Shown here: one piece after another, positions 1-7,196 of the stretch
Layout of the letters: every line of letters starts with the position of its first letter
Position numbering within the stretch: position 1 is the first letter of the stretch
Source of the DNA: Oscillospiraceae bacterium
Lineage (GTDB): Bacteria > Bacillota > Clostridia > Oscillospirales > Oscillospiraceae
Assembly (NCBI GenBank): GCA_017624645.1
Contig: JAGAMQ010000098.1
Location: 1-11,150, forward strand
DNA: 11,150 nt
Direction of reading: 5' to 3'
Program-made: the position numbers and the translations under genes
The notes under the pieces: model-generated
The model's input: only the letters and a program-made list of their open reading frames with translations
What the model was told of the DNA's origin: nothing
Database searches by the model: none

Positions 1-78
1 ACATGGCCACATGCGAAGCTTGGCATCCTTATGAGCCTTCAAAAAATGATCGATGCTGGATTAATTACATTAAAATAA
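1..78 (+). CDS. C-terminal end of an unidentified protein (5' truncated)
   Basis: Reading frame 1 is open from the left edge to a TAA at 76-78 and gives 25 residues ending AGLITLK. The stop lies 16 nt before the ATG of the transporter gene, and the transporter's ribosome binding site overlaps the end of this gene. That spacing is typical of two genes in one operon, so this frame is preferred over the competing frame starting at base 3, which would run deep into the transporter. Too little is visible to name a family. The segment looks like an ordinary soluble C-terminal helix plus a short hydrophobic end. Confidence 0.55.
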   Translation, partial: TWPHAKLGILMSLQKMIDAGLITLK

Positions 79-94
79 AAGGAGCAGATATATT

Positions 95-1147
95 ATGCAA
101 TGGTTTATTTTTTCCGTTATCACATTACTTTGCTGGTCCGGATCCGATTTCTTCTCTAAAATCGGCTGTCGGGACGCCAGAGACAAATACAGCCATCTGA
201 AGATGGTTATGGCGGTGGGTGTCGTAATGGGCCTGCACGCCGCCTATGAGGTATTCTTCAACGGTGTTGTCATTAACTGGCAAATCATTGTGACCTATCT
301 GCCCGTTTCGTTGCTGTACATCCTGTCTATGGCAATGGGCTATATCGGACTTCGTTACATTGAACTGTCCATCTCCTCCCCCATCTGCAATTCCTCCGGT
401 GCTCTGGTAGCCATCGCAACCATCATTATCGGCGGTGCCACGGACATGGTACCTATGCAGTTTGTCGCCGTGGGACTGGTCTGTATCGGCGTGGTGGGTC
501 TTGGCTTTGTAGAGGCCCATGAAGACGAAGCACTGCGTGCCGCCCGCCAGGAAGCCTCCAACTTTAAGTACGCCAAATCCTGGCTTGCCCTTGCATTGCC
601 CATCGCCTACTGCCTTCTGGATGCCGCCGGTACATTTGCAGATTCCCTTGTGTTGGAAACCCTGCATTTAGATTTCCTGCAGCAGTACGGCGGCACAGAA
701 TTTGCTGCAATCTTCCAAAACGGCATCCCGGAGGCCCTTGAAGGATTGGTTGCCCCGGGCCAGGAACAGACTGTCCAAGCTCTGATCGACACCATGGAAG
801 AAGCTTCCGCCAATTCCGCCAATGTCGCCTACGAACTCACCTTTTTGATTGCCGGTATCTTCTGCTTTATCTATACTGTACTTATTAAAAAACAAAAGCT
901 GGTCCCCAAAATGGAAGCCCCCAAATATGTGGGCGCAATTTTCGAGACAGCTGGCCAGTTCACCTACATTTTCGCCTTGTCCGATGCGGATCATGTGGCC
1001 ATGTCCGCACCCATCATCTCCGCATACTGTGCCGCATCTGTCCTTTGGAGCAGACTGTTCCTGAAAGAAAAGCTCAGTTGGAAACACTATGTATGTATCG
1101 CAACCACGGTTGTGGGTATCATCATCATGGGTGTCTTTGATATGTAA
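95..1147 (+). CDS. EamA/DMT-family membrane transporter
   Basis: This 350-residue integral membrane protein probably exports or imports a small metabolite; the substrate cannot be told from sequence. I count about ten hydrophobic helices, near residues 3-20, 37-56, 63-83, 96-113, 121-139, 161-183, 245-265, 278-296, 300-320 and 330-348. That matches the 5+5 duplicated fold of the drug/metabolite transporter superfamily. The last repeat ends with the usual EamA signature: a short helix, then LKEKLSW, then a final glycine-rich helix. One oddity is a polar, acidic stretch of about 60 residues (184-244) between helices 6 and 7, which makes the protein longer than the usual roughly 300. The ATG at 95 follows AAAAGGAG (77-84) with a 10-nt spacer. 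It is probably cotranscribed with the truncated gene before it and ends at the terminator at 1151-1178. Family call is good; function unknown. Confidence 0.85.
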   Translation: MQWFIFSVITLLCWSGSDFFSKIGCRDARDKYSHLKMVMAVGVVMGLHAAYEVFFNGVVINWQIIVTYLPVSLLYILSMAMGYIGLRYIELSISSPICNSSGALVAIATIIIGGATDMVPMQFVAVGLVCIGVVGLGFVEAHEDEALRAARQEASNFKYAKSWLALALPIAYCLLDAAGTFADSLVLETLHLDFLQQYGGTEFAAIFQNGIPEALEGLVAPGQEQTVQALIDTMEEASANSANVAYELTFLIAGIFCFIYTVLIKKQKLVPKMEAPKYVGAIFETAGQFTYIFALSDADHVAMSAPIISAYCAASVLWSRLFLKEKLSWKHYVCIATTVVGIIIMGVFDM

Positions 1148-1150
1148 AGA

Positions 1151-1178
1151 AATCCCCCGGAAGTTCCGGGGGATTTTT
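1151..1178 (+). terminator. Rho-independent terminator between convergent genes
   Basis: An 11-bp perfect stem (1151-1161 with 1165-1175, core CCCCCGG/CCGGGGG) closes a 3-nt loop and runs into TTTTT on the plus strand. It lies 4 nt after the transporter stop. On the minus strand the stem is followed by a weaker T-rich run, so it may also end the pncB/GIY-YIG transcript, whose stop codon (1178-1180) touches it. Confidence 0.9.
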
Positions 1179-1438
1179 CATTCCTGATTCCATTGCTCAC
1201 ACAGCAGAAGCTTTTCCTTTCGCGATAATTGTTTGATGGCATATTCTCTGCGTGATGCATCGCTTCGGTGGAAAAAGTGCTCTAAATAGCGCAGCACAAA
1301 GGGTCCCCTGCCTCTGGTATACTTGGCACCGGTACTGGATTCATGGGCTTTCAGGCGCTTCTCAAAATCATCGGTAATTCCGGTATAAAGTGTCCGATCC
1401 TTACATTCGAGAATGTATACAACCCAAGACTTTCCCAC
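1178..1438 (-). CDS. Small GIY-YIG nuclease-domain protein (YhbQ/YazA-like)
   Basis: This 86-residue single-domain protein belongs to the small GIY-YIG group often called UPF0213. The domain fills the chain. The signature appears as VYIL (7-10) and YTGIT (18-22), followed by the conserved Arg28, His32, the YTRGRGP stretch (40-46) and the catalytic-type Glu65 in RREYAIK. Family members carry a nuclease fold, but the cellular role of this short subgroup is poorly settled, and a DNA repair or nucleic-acid processing role is only a possibility. The start is GTG at 1436-1438, directly adjacent to the TAA of pncB (1439-1441), so translation is probably coupled. An AAGGG sits about 10 nt before the GTG, inside the pncB coding sequence. 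No separate promoter is seen. Confidence 0.85.
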   Translation of the reverse strand: MGKSWVVYILECKDRTLYTGITDDFEKRLKAHESSTGAKYTRGRGPFVLRYLEHFFHRSDASRREYAIKQLSRKEKLLLCEQWNQE

Positions 1439-2893
1439 TTATTTGCCGCCCTTTTCCTTCAAGAGGGAATATTTGATATCCCACAGCTTTTGGGACAGAT
1501 CCACATAGTAGGTGTGAGGATTGTCAAAACGCTTCACCTCATCCCACAATGTATCCACCTGCTCCTTACAATAGGCCCGTACTTGCGCCAGGTCCGGGCA
1601 CTGATAGACCAATTCACCGTTACGGAAGATGGGCACCATCAGTTCCTTTGCGGAGAAATCGTACACGGTCTTTGTCTTCCAGGTTGCCTCCGGATCAAAA
1701 ATTTCCATCTCGCCGCTGTCATCCACGGTCTCATCGTAAACACAAAGATAGTCAGCGATTGCCTTACCTGTGTCATTACCGTAGAAGCGATAAAGTTTCT
1801 TAAAATGAGGATTGGTAATCTTTCCGGTGTTTTCAGAAATCTTGATCTTGGGAATGATCGTGCCGTCCTCTGCTTCCACCGCGGTGAGCTTGTACACGCC
1901 GCCGAATACCGGTTCACTCTTGGCGGTGATCAGCCGCTCACCCACGCCGAACATATCGATCTCGGCACCTTGACGGAGGAGATCCTGAATAATATACTCA
2001 TCCAAAGAGTTGGATGCAGATATCTGACATTCCGTCCATCCGGCATCATCCAGCATTTTCCGCGCCTTCCGGGACAGATAAGCAATATCACCGGAATCCA
2101 GTCGAATACCGCACTTTGTGATCCCCAGAGGTTTCAGCACCTCATTAAACGCCTTGATGGCATTGGGAACTCCCGACTTGAGGGTATTGTAGGTATCCAC
2201 CAGTAAGGTTGCGTTATTGGGATACATCTGACAGTAGGTTTTGAACGCATCCAGCTCTGTATCGAACATCTGCACCCATGCATGAGCCATAGTGCCGCCG
2301 GCGTAGACACCAAACATCTGATCAGAGATGGTACAGGCCGTTCCGTTACAACCGCCAATATATGCCGCTCTGGCGCCCAGGATTGCCGCATCCGCACCCT
2401 GAGCGCGGCGAGAACCAAACTCCAGCACCGTGCGTCCTGCCGCCGCACGGACCACTCTGTTTGCCTTTGTGGCAATAAGGCTCTGATGGTTAATGGACAG
2501 CAAAATAAATGTTTCGATAAGCTGTGCTTCAATAGCTGGGGCGCGAACCGTCATAATTGGTTCCTTGGGGAAGATGGGTGTCCCCTCAGGGACTGCCCAA
2601 ATATCGCCGGTAAAGCGGAAGTTCTCCAAATAACGCAGGAATCTGTCAGAAAACAGATTCCGCCCCCGCAGGTAAGCGATATCCTCTGCATCAAAATGCA
2701 GATTCTTGATGTAATCCACAACCTGCTCAAGTCCTGCAGCTATGGCAAATCCACCACCGTCAGGACACTGGCGGAAGAACACATCAAAATAGCAGATGCG
2801 GTCTCCATACCCCTGCTCAAAATATCCGTTACTCATAGTCAGTTCGTAGAAATCGCACAGCATTGTCAAATTGATCTTTTTATCGCAAGACAT
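1439..2893 (-). CDS. pncB: Nicotinate phosphoribosyltransferase
   Basis: The enzyme converts nicotinate, PRPP and ATP to nicotinate mononucleotide, the entry step of the Preiss-Handler NAD salvage pathway, in the cytosol. The 484-residue length fits the Gram-positive form. Visible marks are the N-terminal LTMLCDFYELTM stretch (9-20), FGSRRAQG (159-166), the GTMAH motif with His204 at the position of the autophosphorylated histidine, RLDSGD (264-269) of the phosphoribosyl site and GVGERL (316-321). The start is set at ATG 2893. A GTG three codons upstream (2900-2902) is open, but it falls inside the AAAGGGG ribosome binding site, which lies 8 nt before the ATG. A consensus promoter lies just upstream. 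The next gene (GIY-YIG) starts at the base after its stop. Confidence 0.96.
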   Translation of the reverse strand: MSCDKKINLTMLCDFYELTMSNGYFEQGYGDRICYFDVFFRQCPDGGGFAIAAGLEQVVDYIKNLHFDAEDIAYLRGRNLFSDRFLRYLENFRFTGDIWAVPEGTPIFPKEPIMTVRAPAIEAQLIETFILLSINHQSLIATKANRVVRAAAGRTVLEFGSRRAQGADAAILGARAAYIGGCNGTACTISDQMFGVYAGGTMAHAWVQMFDTELDAFKTYCQMYPNNATLLVDTYNTLKSGVPNAIKAFNEVLKPLGITKCGIRLDSGDIAYLSRKARKMLDDAGWTECQISASNSLDEYIIQDLLRQGAEIDMFGVGERLITAKSEPVFGGVYKLTAVEAEDGTIIPKIKISENTGKITNPHFKKLYRFYGNDTGKAIADYLCVYDETVDDSGEMEIFDPEATWKTKTVYDFSAKELMVPIFRNGELVYQCPDLAQVRAYCKEQVDTLWDEVKRFDNPHTYYVDLSQKLWDIKYSLLKEKGGK

Positions 2894-2901
2894 GAGGAAC
2901 A

Positions 2902-2908
2902 CCCCTTT
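2902..2908 (-). promoter_or_regulatory. pncB ribosome binding site that decides its start
   Basis: On the minus strand AAAGGGG is followed by an 8-nt spacer and the ATG at 2893-2891. The alternative GTG at 2902-2900 overlaps this site and cannot be served by it. Confidence 0.7.
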
Positions 2909-2925
2909 ATCTAAGTATTATCTCT

Positions 2926-2954
2926 ATTATAAAATTTTTTTCAACAAATGGCAA
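2926..2954 (-). promoter_or_regulatory. Sigma-A promoter for pncB
   Basis: On the minus strand TTGCCA (2954-2949) and a perfect TATAAT (2931-2926) are separated by exactly 17 bp. The region between and around them is A/T-rich. Transcription would start near 2919, giving a leader of about 25 nt. It stands back to back with the promoter of the thioesterase gene; their -35 boxes are 9 bp apart. Confidence 0.8.
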
Positions 2955-2963
2955 TACTTTTTA

Positions 2964-2992
2964 TTGACAACACACCTTGAAAGATATATATT
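2964..2992 (+). promoter_or_regulatory. Sigma-A promoter for the thioesterase-EIIC operon
   Basis: A perfect TTGACA (2964-2969), a 17-bp spacer and TATATT (2987-2992) are followed by T-rich DNA. The start of transcription would be near 2999, leaving about 18 nt of leader containing the AGGAGGG of the first gene. I see no obvious palindromic operator overlapping it. Confidence 0.82.
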
Positions 2993-3004
2993 TTTGTCAT
3001 GAAC

Positions 3005-3011
3005 AGGAGGG
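3005..3011 (+). promoter_or_regulatory. Thioesterase ribosome binding site that decides its start
   Basis: AGGAGGG lies 5 nt before the ATG at 3017, a near-ideal Shine-Dalgarno arrangement. It excludes the longer in-frame start at 2999. Confidence 0.8.
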
Positions 3012-3016
3012 AACAT

Positions 3017-3403
3017 ATGGAAATCAATGTAGGAATGACTGGCCAGGTCCAAACCAATGTAGAACGGGAGGATACCGCAGCAGAAGTTGGTTCCGGAAGT
3101 CTGCTGGTTTATGCTACCCCTTGCATGGTAGCATTAATGGAAGGTGCTGCCTGTGAGGCCATTGCGCCGGCACTACCGGAAGAAAAAACCAGTGTGGGTA
3201 TCGAACTTTCTATCAGTCATGTAAGCGCCACACCCGTGGGCATGGATGTATACGCCACAGCAGAAGTAACTGCTGTTGACGGAAACACCGTCACCTTCCA
3301 CATTGCGGCTTTTGATGAAGCAGGCAAAATCGGAGAAGGAACCCACAAACGGGCCATCATATCTACCCAGCGCTTTCTTGACAAAGTATACGCAAAGCTT
3401 TAA
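3017..3403 (+). CDS. FlK-like hotdog-fold thioesterase
   Basis: This 128-residue cytosolic protein is of the hotdog fold, related to fluoroacetyl-CoA thioesterase FlK. Such enzymes hydrolyse acyl-CoA thioesters, and the many FlK-like proteins outside Streptomyces cattleya have unknown natural substrates. The FlK catalytic triad Thr42/Glu50/His76 is matched in kind and spacing by Thr34 (in YATPCMVALME), Glu42 and His68 (in SISHV). The C-terminal strand holds the typical GEGTHKR stretch (106-112). The start is ATG 3017, 5 nt after AGGAGGG (3005-3011). An in-frame ATG at 2999 would lie at the predicted transcription start, before the ribosome binding site, and is rejected. It is the first gene of an operon with the EIIC gene 15 nt downstream. 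Family call is strong; substrate unknown. Confidence 0.88.
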   Translation: MEINVGMTGQVQTNVEREDTAAEVGSGSLLVYATPCMVALMEGAACEAIAPALPEEKTSVGIELSISHVSATPVGMDVYATAEVTAVDGNTVTFHIAAFDEAGKIGEGTHKRAIISTQRFLDKVYAKL

Positions 3404-3418
3404 AGGATGTGTGTTTCA

Positions 3419-4531
3419 ATGAGCAAAATGATCAACTTTCTAAAGAAAAAAAACATTATTTTCTCCGGTAAACGGTACGGCATTGATGCCCTTGGTGCCA
3501 TGGCACAGGGATTGTTCTGCACGCTTCTGGTAGGTACGATCCTCAACACCATCGGTCAGCAGTTCCATATTCCGTTTCTCAACGCTGTCATCGTTTCCTT
3601 AAAAAGTGCATCCGGCGAAGCCGTGGTCAACTACACCATCGGCGGTTTGGCATCTGCAATGGTTGGCCCCGGTATCGCTATTGCCATCGGCTATGCTTTA
3701 CAGGCACCGGCTTTGGTACTCTTCTCCTTGATTCCAGTAGGCTTTGCTGCCAACGCAATGGGCGGTGCCGGCGGACCTCTTGCTGTCTACTTCGTGGCTA
3801 TCCTTGCCTGCGAATGTGGAAAACTTGTCTCCAAGGAGACAAAGATTGACATTCTTGTAACTCCCATCGTTACAACCCTGGTAGGAATTGGCGTTGCCGC
3901 AGTGGTTGCCGCCCCCATCGGTGCTGCCGCCAGCGCCGTAGGAAATGCTGTAAAATGGGCCACTTTGCAGCAGCCCTTCATTATGGGTATTCTTGTTTCC
4001 GTTATCATCGGCATTGCTCTGACGCTGCCCATCAGTTCCGCCGCGATCTGTGCGGCATTGGGTCTCACCGGGCTTGCCGGCGGTGCTGCAGTTGCAGGCT
4101 GCTGTGCCCAAATGGTAGGCTTTGCCGTGATGAGCTTCCGGGAGAACCGCTGGGGTGGCTTGGTGGCACAGGGTATCGGTACCAGTATGCTGCAAATGCC
4201 CAACATCGTAAAGAACCCCCGCATCTGGATCCCCCCTACCCTTGCCTCGGCAATTACCGGACCTTTGGCAACTTGTCTTTTCCGTCTTGAAATGAACGGT
4301 TCTGCCGTGTCTTCCGGAATGGGAACCTGCGGACTTGTGGGACAGATTGGTGTGTATACCGGTTGGATCAACGACATTGCCGCCGGTACAAAGGCAGCCA
4401 TTACCCCTATGGACTGGATCGGTCTTATATTGATCTGCTTTGTCCTTCCGGCTATTCTAAGCTTTGTGTTCTGCCACATCCTTCGCAAGATCGGCTGGAT
4501 CAAGGAAGGCGACCTTACTTTAAATCTGTAA
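3419..4531 (+). CDS. Stand-alone PTS EIIC-family membrane protein
   Basis: This very hydrophobic protein of about 370 residues is rich in Gly and Ala and matches the PTS_EIIC_2 type of membrane component. I count roughly ten membrane segments. The conserved-looking parts are GIDALGAMAQGLF (21-33), the GGLASAMVGPGIAIAIGYAL region (75-94), ANAMGGAGGP (111-120) and LPISSAAI (203-210). A true sugar PTS also needs EIIA and EIIB domains. Neither is fused to this chain or present nearby, so phosphorylation-coupled uptake by this gene alone is not shown. It may be a transporter of another kind or work with components encoded elsewhere. The start is probably ATG 3419, 11 nt after AAAGGA. The ATG at 3407 overlaps that site, and ATG 3428 is also possible. 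It forms an operon with the thioesterase and ends at a strong terminator. Confidence 0.85.
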   Translation: MSKMINFLKKKNIIFSGKRYGIDALGAMAQGLFCTLLVGTILNTIGQQFHIPFLNAVIVSLKSASGEAVVNYTIGGLASAMVGPGIAIAIGYALQAPALVLFSLIPVGFAANAMGGAGGPLAVYFVAILACECGKLVSKETKIDILVTPIVTTLVGIGVAAVVAAPIGAAASAVGNAVKWATLQQPFIMGILVSVIIGIALTLPISSAAICAALGLTGLAGGAAVAGCCAQMVGFAVMSFRENRWGGLVAQGIGTSMLQMPNIVKNPRIWIPPTLASAITGPLATCLFRLEMNGSAVSSGMGTCGLVGQIGVYTGWINDIAAGTKAAITPMDWIGLILICFVLPAILSFVFCHILRKIGWIKEGDLTLNL

Positions 4532-4539
4532 TGATACAT

Positions 4540-4570
4540 AAAAAGTGCGGCTCGTTGAGCCGCACTTTTT
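4540..4570. terminator. Bidirectional Rho-independent terminator
   Basis: A perfect 14-bp stem (4540-4553 with 4557-4570) with the core GTGCGGCTC and a 3-nt loop is flanked by A5 on one side and T5 on the other, so it can end transcription in both directions. It serves the EIIC gene on the plus strand (8 nt after its stop) and the recR end of the dnaX operon on the minus strand. Confidence 0.92.
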
Positions 4571-4572
4571 CT

Positions 4573-5175
4573 TTAATTAATCACCTGTCTGCCTTCCAAC
4601 GCACGGGAAAGGGTTACCTCATCTGCATATTCCAACTGGCTGCCTACCTGCATACCGTAGGCAAGCCGGGTCACCTTGATCTCCATGGGGCGAAGCAGAC
4701 GGGAAATATACATTGCCGTTGCCTCTCCCTCTGTATCCGGATTGGTCGCCATGATAACCTCACGAACCTGACCGGAAGCTACCCTTTGTAAAAGCTCCTT
4801 AATACGGATATCATCCTGTGTTACATGATTCAAGGGAGAAATCACCCCATGCAGGACATGATATACTCCGTAAAACTCCCTTGCACGTTCCATGGCAATG
4901 ACATCCTTGGGGTCTGCTACTACACAGATGATCCCCTGATCCCGGGACACATCTGCACAAATGGGGCAAACATCGTGGTCCGTCAGATTTTGGCAAACAG
5001 GACAGGTATGGACAGTCTGTTTTGCTGCAAGGATCGCATCGGCAAATGCCTGTGCATCAGAATCCGGCAGCTCCAAAACATGGAACGCCAGCCTTTGTGC
5101 CGTTTTTCCCCCAATACCGGGGAGCCGTGCAAACTGATCGGCAAGCTCTTGCAGCGCTGCGGGAAAATACTGCAT
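4573..5175 (-). CDS. recR: Recombination protein RecR
   Basis: RecR works with RecO (and RecF) to load RecA on gapped single-stranded DNA during recombinational repair. The 200-residue length is standard. The domains appear in the usual order: a helix-hairpin-helix with LPGIGGKTAQRLA (18-30), a four-cysteine zinc site (Cys58, Cys61, Cys70, Cys73), then a Toprim domain from about residue 80 with NPDTEGEATA (145-154). The ATG at 5175 lies 5 nt after AGGAGG, in the short gap after ybaB. It is the last gene of the SRP RNA-dnaX-ybaB-recR block and ends next to the terminator at 4540-4570. No defects seen. Confidence 0.97.
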   Translation of the reverse strand: MQYFPAALQELADQFARLPGIGGKTAQRLAFHVLELPDSDAQAFADAILAAKQTVHTCPVCQNLTDHDVCPICADVSRDQGIICVVADPKDVIAMERAREFYGVYHVLHGVISPLNHVTQDDIRIKELLQRVASGQVREVIMATNPDTEGEATAMYISRLLRPMEIKVTRLAYGMQVGSQLEYADEVTLSRALEGRQVIN

Positions 5176-5184
5176 AGTGCCTCC

Positions 5185-5529
5185 TTAAAACAGTCCACCC
5201 AGGTTGAGACCGCCGGTCAGCCGGGACATCTGGCTGGCAGATTCTGCATCCGCAGTTCTCATTGCCTCATTTACGGCAGCAATGATCATATCCTGCAGCA
5301 TATCCACATCGTCGGGGTCTACCGCCTCAGGATTGATGGAAAGGCTCTGCAGCTCATGCTTGCCGTTGACGGTTGCTGTCACCATACCGCCGCCGCTGGA
5401 AGCACTGTAGGTCTTTGTCTCCATTTCTTCCTGCATGCGGAGCATTTCCTGCTGCATTTTCTGTGCCTGCTTAATCATCGCAGCCTGATTCATTCCACCG
5501 GGCATACCCCGGAATCCACCTTTTGCCAT
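5185..5529 (-). CDS. ybaB: YbaB/EbfC-family nucleoid-associated protein
   Basis: This 114-residue protein is of the small DNA-binding YbaB/EbfC family, which forms dimers with a tweezer shape and binds DNA with little or moderate sequence preference. Seen here are a Gly/Met-rich start, a long charged helix rich in Gln, Lys and Met (about 18-38), the central GGGMVTATVNGKHELQSLSI part (47-66), and a PDDVDMLQDMIIAAVNEA helix (72-89), all typical. The tail ends in GGLNLGGLF. ATG 5529 lies 7 nt after AAGGAG, and that site overlaps the end of dnaX. Its place between dnaX and recR is the conserved bacterial order and suggests one transcript. Confidence 0.95.
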   Translation of the reverse strand: MAKGGFRGMPGGMNQAAMIKQAQKMQQEMLRMQEEMETKTYSASSGGGMVTATVNGKHELQSLSINPEAVDPDDVDMLQDMIIAAVNEAMRTADAESASQMSRLTGGLNLGGLF

Positions 5530-5540
5530 AGTAATTCTCC

Positions 5541-7181
5541 TTATTCATCATTATCGGTAATGTCGATCCTGTCGGAATGGGCTCTGCCAAATTCCAAAAG
5601 ATCTTCCAGGTTTGGATTCTGAACATTTCTGCCGCTTCGGTCCGTTAATACAACACGGACCTGACGGCCGAGCTTTGCCGATGCCTTCAGTGCAACAACC
5701 CGCAGAATCTCCGGTCTGTTTATGATCTCCAGGGTAAAGGGATTGGTACATACCAAAAGCAGCCGGTCCCCCTGCAAAATTCCCCGTACAGGAGAATCCT
5801 CAGAAGCCGAGAGGAATCCGGCATCGGGAGTATTTACCTCCCCGCGAACAGCGGCTGCCACATCCGCCCAAAAGCCAACGGGCGCTTCATTTTCTATGGT
5901 ATCCACCAAAGGCAGCTCATCGGCCTGCACCACCGGATTTTCCGGCACTGGGGCATCATGCTGATCTTGTACCGCATCCCCGGCGTTTTCCGCCGGAAGC
6001 TGATCACAGGAAGGTGCCTGCATCACAAAGCTGCCGGATTTTAATTGATCTTCCACACGTGTCAACCGGGCCAGCAGTGCTTCATTATCCAGTTCCAGCT
6101 CCGGCTGGCAGAGGGTAATCAGGCACAACTCGGCATCCATTCGCCTGCTGGCACTGCGACCCATGGCACTTACCGTCCGTTGAATGGTGAGCATGATCCG
6201 GTTCAGCTCGCCGCTGGAAAGTTTCTGACACAGCTGCAAAGCATCCTCATCCGTTGCAACACCGGAAAGCATAGTAATGCCAGCCTTGGGGGACGTCTTC
6301 AAAACCATGAGGTCTCTTGCCAAGCAAGCCATCTCATCCAGCAGTGCCCCCATGTCTTTGCCATCGGCATAAAGTTGGTTCAATAGCTTCAATGCCGAGG
6401 AAGTATCCTGCTGGGCTATGCAATGCATCAATTCCGCACACTTCTGTGTACCGGCAATGCCAAGGCAAGCGTAAACCTTCTCCGCTGTAAGTTCACCGGA
6501 GATCGCTGATGCGCACTGATCCAAAAGGGTCAAACCATCACGCAGACCACCATCCGCCAGTCGGGCTAGGACCCGGGCTGCGGATTCCTCCAGATCGATA
6601 CGCTCCTGATAGGCAACATACTGCAAACGCGACGCGATGTCCTCCTGACTGATCCTGCGGAAGGAAAACCGCTGACACCGGGAAAGGATGGTTGCAGGCA
6701 CTTTATGCAATTCCGTAGTGGCAAGGATAAACAAAAGATGTTCCGGCGGCTCTTCAATGATCTTCAAAAGTGCGTTAAACGCAGAAATGGACAGCATGTG
6801 GACTTCATCGATGATGTATACACGCTTTTTCACCTGTGAGGGAGAGTAAACCGCATCATCCCGAAGGTCGCGCACATTGTCAACACCGTTGTTGGATGCC
6901 GCATCGATCTCCAGAACATCCATGCAGGATCCGGAATCGATAGACCTGCAAGCCTCGCAGCAGTTACAGGGATTGCCGTCTACAGGATTCTCACAGTTCA
7001 CCGCTTTGGCAAGGATCTTGGCACTAGTGGTCTTACCCGTACCCCGGGAACCGGTAAACAAATAGGCATGACTTAGCTTATTGCTGACCAGCTGTGTCTT
7101 CAGGGTTTGGGTAACAGCAAGCTGCCCCACCACATCGTCAAATGTCTGGGGCCTATATTTTCGGTACAATGCCTGATACAT
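5541..7181 (-). CDS. dnaX: DNA polymerase III subunit gamma/tau
   Basis: This is the ATPase and scaffold of the clamp loader that places the beta clamp on primed DNA. The 546 residues fit a Gram-positive tau-type protein. Visible are Walker A GSRGTGKT (44-51), the zinc site Cys63/Cys72/Cys75/Cys78 with standard C-x8-C-x2-C-x2-C spacing, Walker B with Asp125-Glu126, the sensor region LATTE (153-157) and the SRC arginine-finger motif (167-169). The C-terminal part (from about 370) is less conserved, as usual. The start is ATG 7181, 5 nt after GGAGG (7191-7187), giving the family N-terminus MYQALYRKYRP. The frame stays open to 7334, but that extension lies in the SRP RNA and is not protein. The stop is 11 nt before ybaB. 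No terminator separates it clearly from the SRP RNA, so they are probably cotranscribed. Confidence 0.96.
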   Translation of the reverse strand: MYQALYRKYRPQTFDDVVGQLAVTQTLKTQLVSNKLSHAYLFTGSRGTGKTTSAKILAKAVNCENPVDGNPCNCCEACRSIDSGSCMDVLEIDAASNNGVDNVRDLRDDAVYSPSQVKKRVYIIDEVHMLSISAFNALLKIIEEPPEHLLFILATTELHKVPATILSRCQRFSFRRISQEDIASRLQYVAYQERIDLEESAARVLARLADGGLRDGLTLLDQCASAISGELTAEKVYACLGIAGTQKCAELMHCIAQQDTSSALKLLNQLYADGKDMGALLDEMACLARDLMVLKTSPKAGITMLSGVATDEDALQLCQKLSSGELNRIMLTIQRTVSAMGRSASRRMDAELCLITLCQPELELDNEALLARLTRVEDQLKSGSFVMQAPSCDQLPAENAGDAVQDQHDAPVPENPVVQADELPLVDTIENEAPVGFWADVAAAVRGEVNTPDAGFLSASEDSPVRGILQGDRLLLVCTNPFTLEIINRPEILRVVALKASAKLGRQVRVVLTDRSGRNVQNPNLEDLLEFGRAHSDRIDITDNDE

Positions 7182-7196
7182 ACAAACCTCCATAGA

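Noticed and set aside
3..200. Open frame of 65 codons starting at the left edge
   Set aside because: It overlaps the start of the transporter by over 100 bases. The frame ending at 78 leaves a normal 16-nt gap instead.
1343..2206. A 287-codon open frame on the plus strand across pncB and the GIY-YIG gene
   Set aside because: It is antisense to two genes with clear family motifs, has no ribosome binding site of note and no recognisable domain.
2932..2963. Niacin-responsive (NiaR-type) operator before pncB
   Set aside because: I looked for a palindrome around the promoter and saw none that is convincing. I cannot verify the motif without a search.
3787..4539. A 250-codon minus-strand open frame opposite the EIIC gene
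   Set aside because: It mirrors the Gly/Ala-rich codons of the EIIC gene and runs across the terminator. No protein-like motif is seen.
4825..5622. A 265-codon plus-strand open frame across recR, ybaB and the end of dnaX
   Set aside because: It is antisense to three conserved genes in their standard order and has no recognisable domain.
6826..6830. Possible dnaX slippery site (GAAAAAG on the minus strand)
   Set aside because: It lacks the A-AAA-AAG heptamer and lies near residue 118, before Walker B, so it could not give a gamma-type product. No longer A-run occurs where gamma would end.
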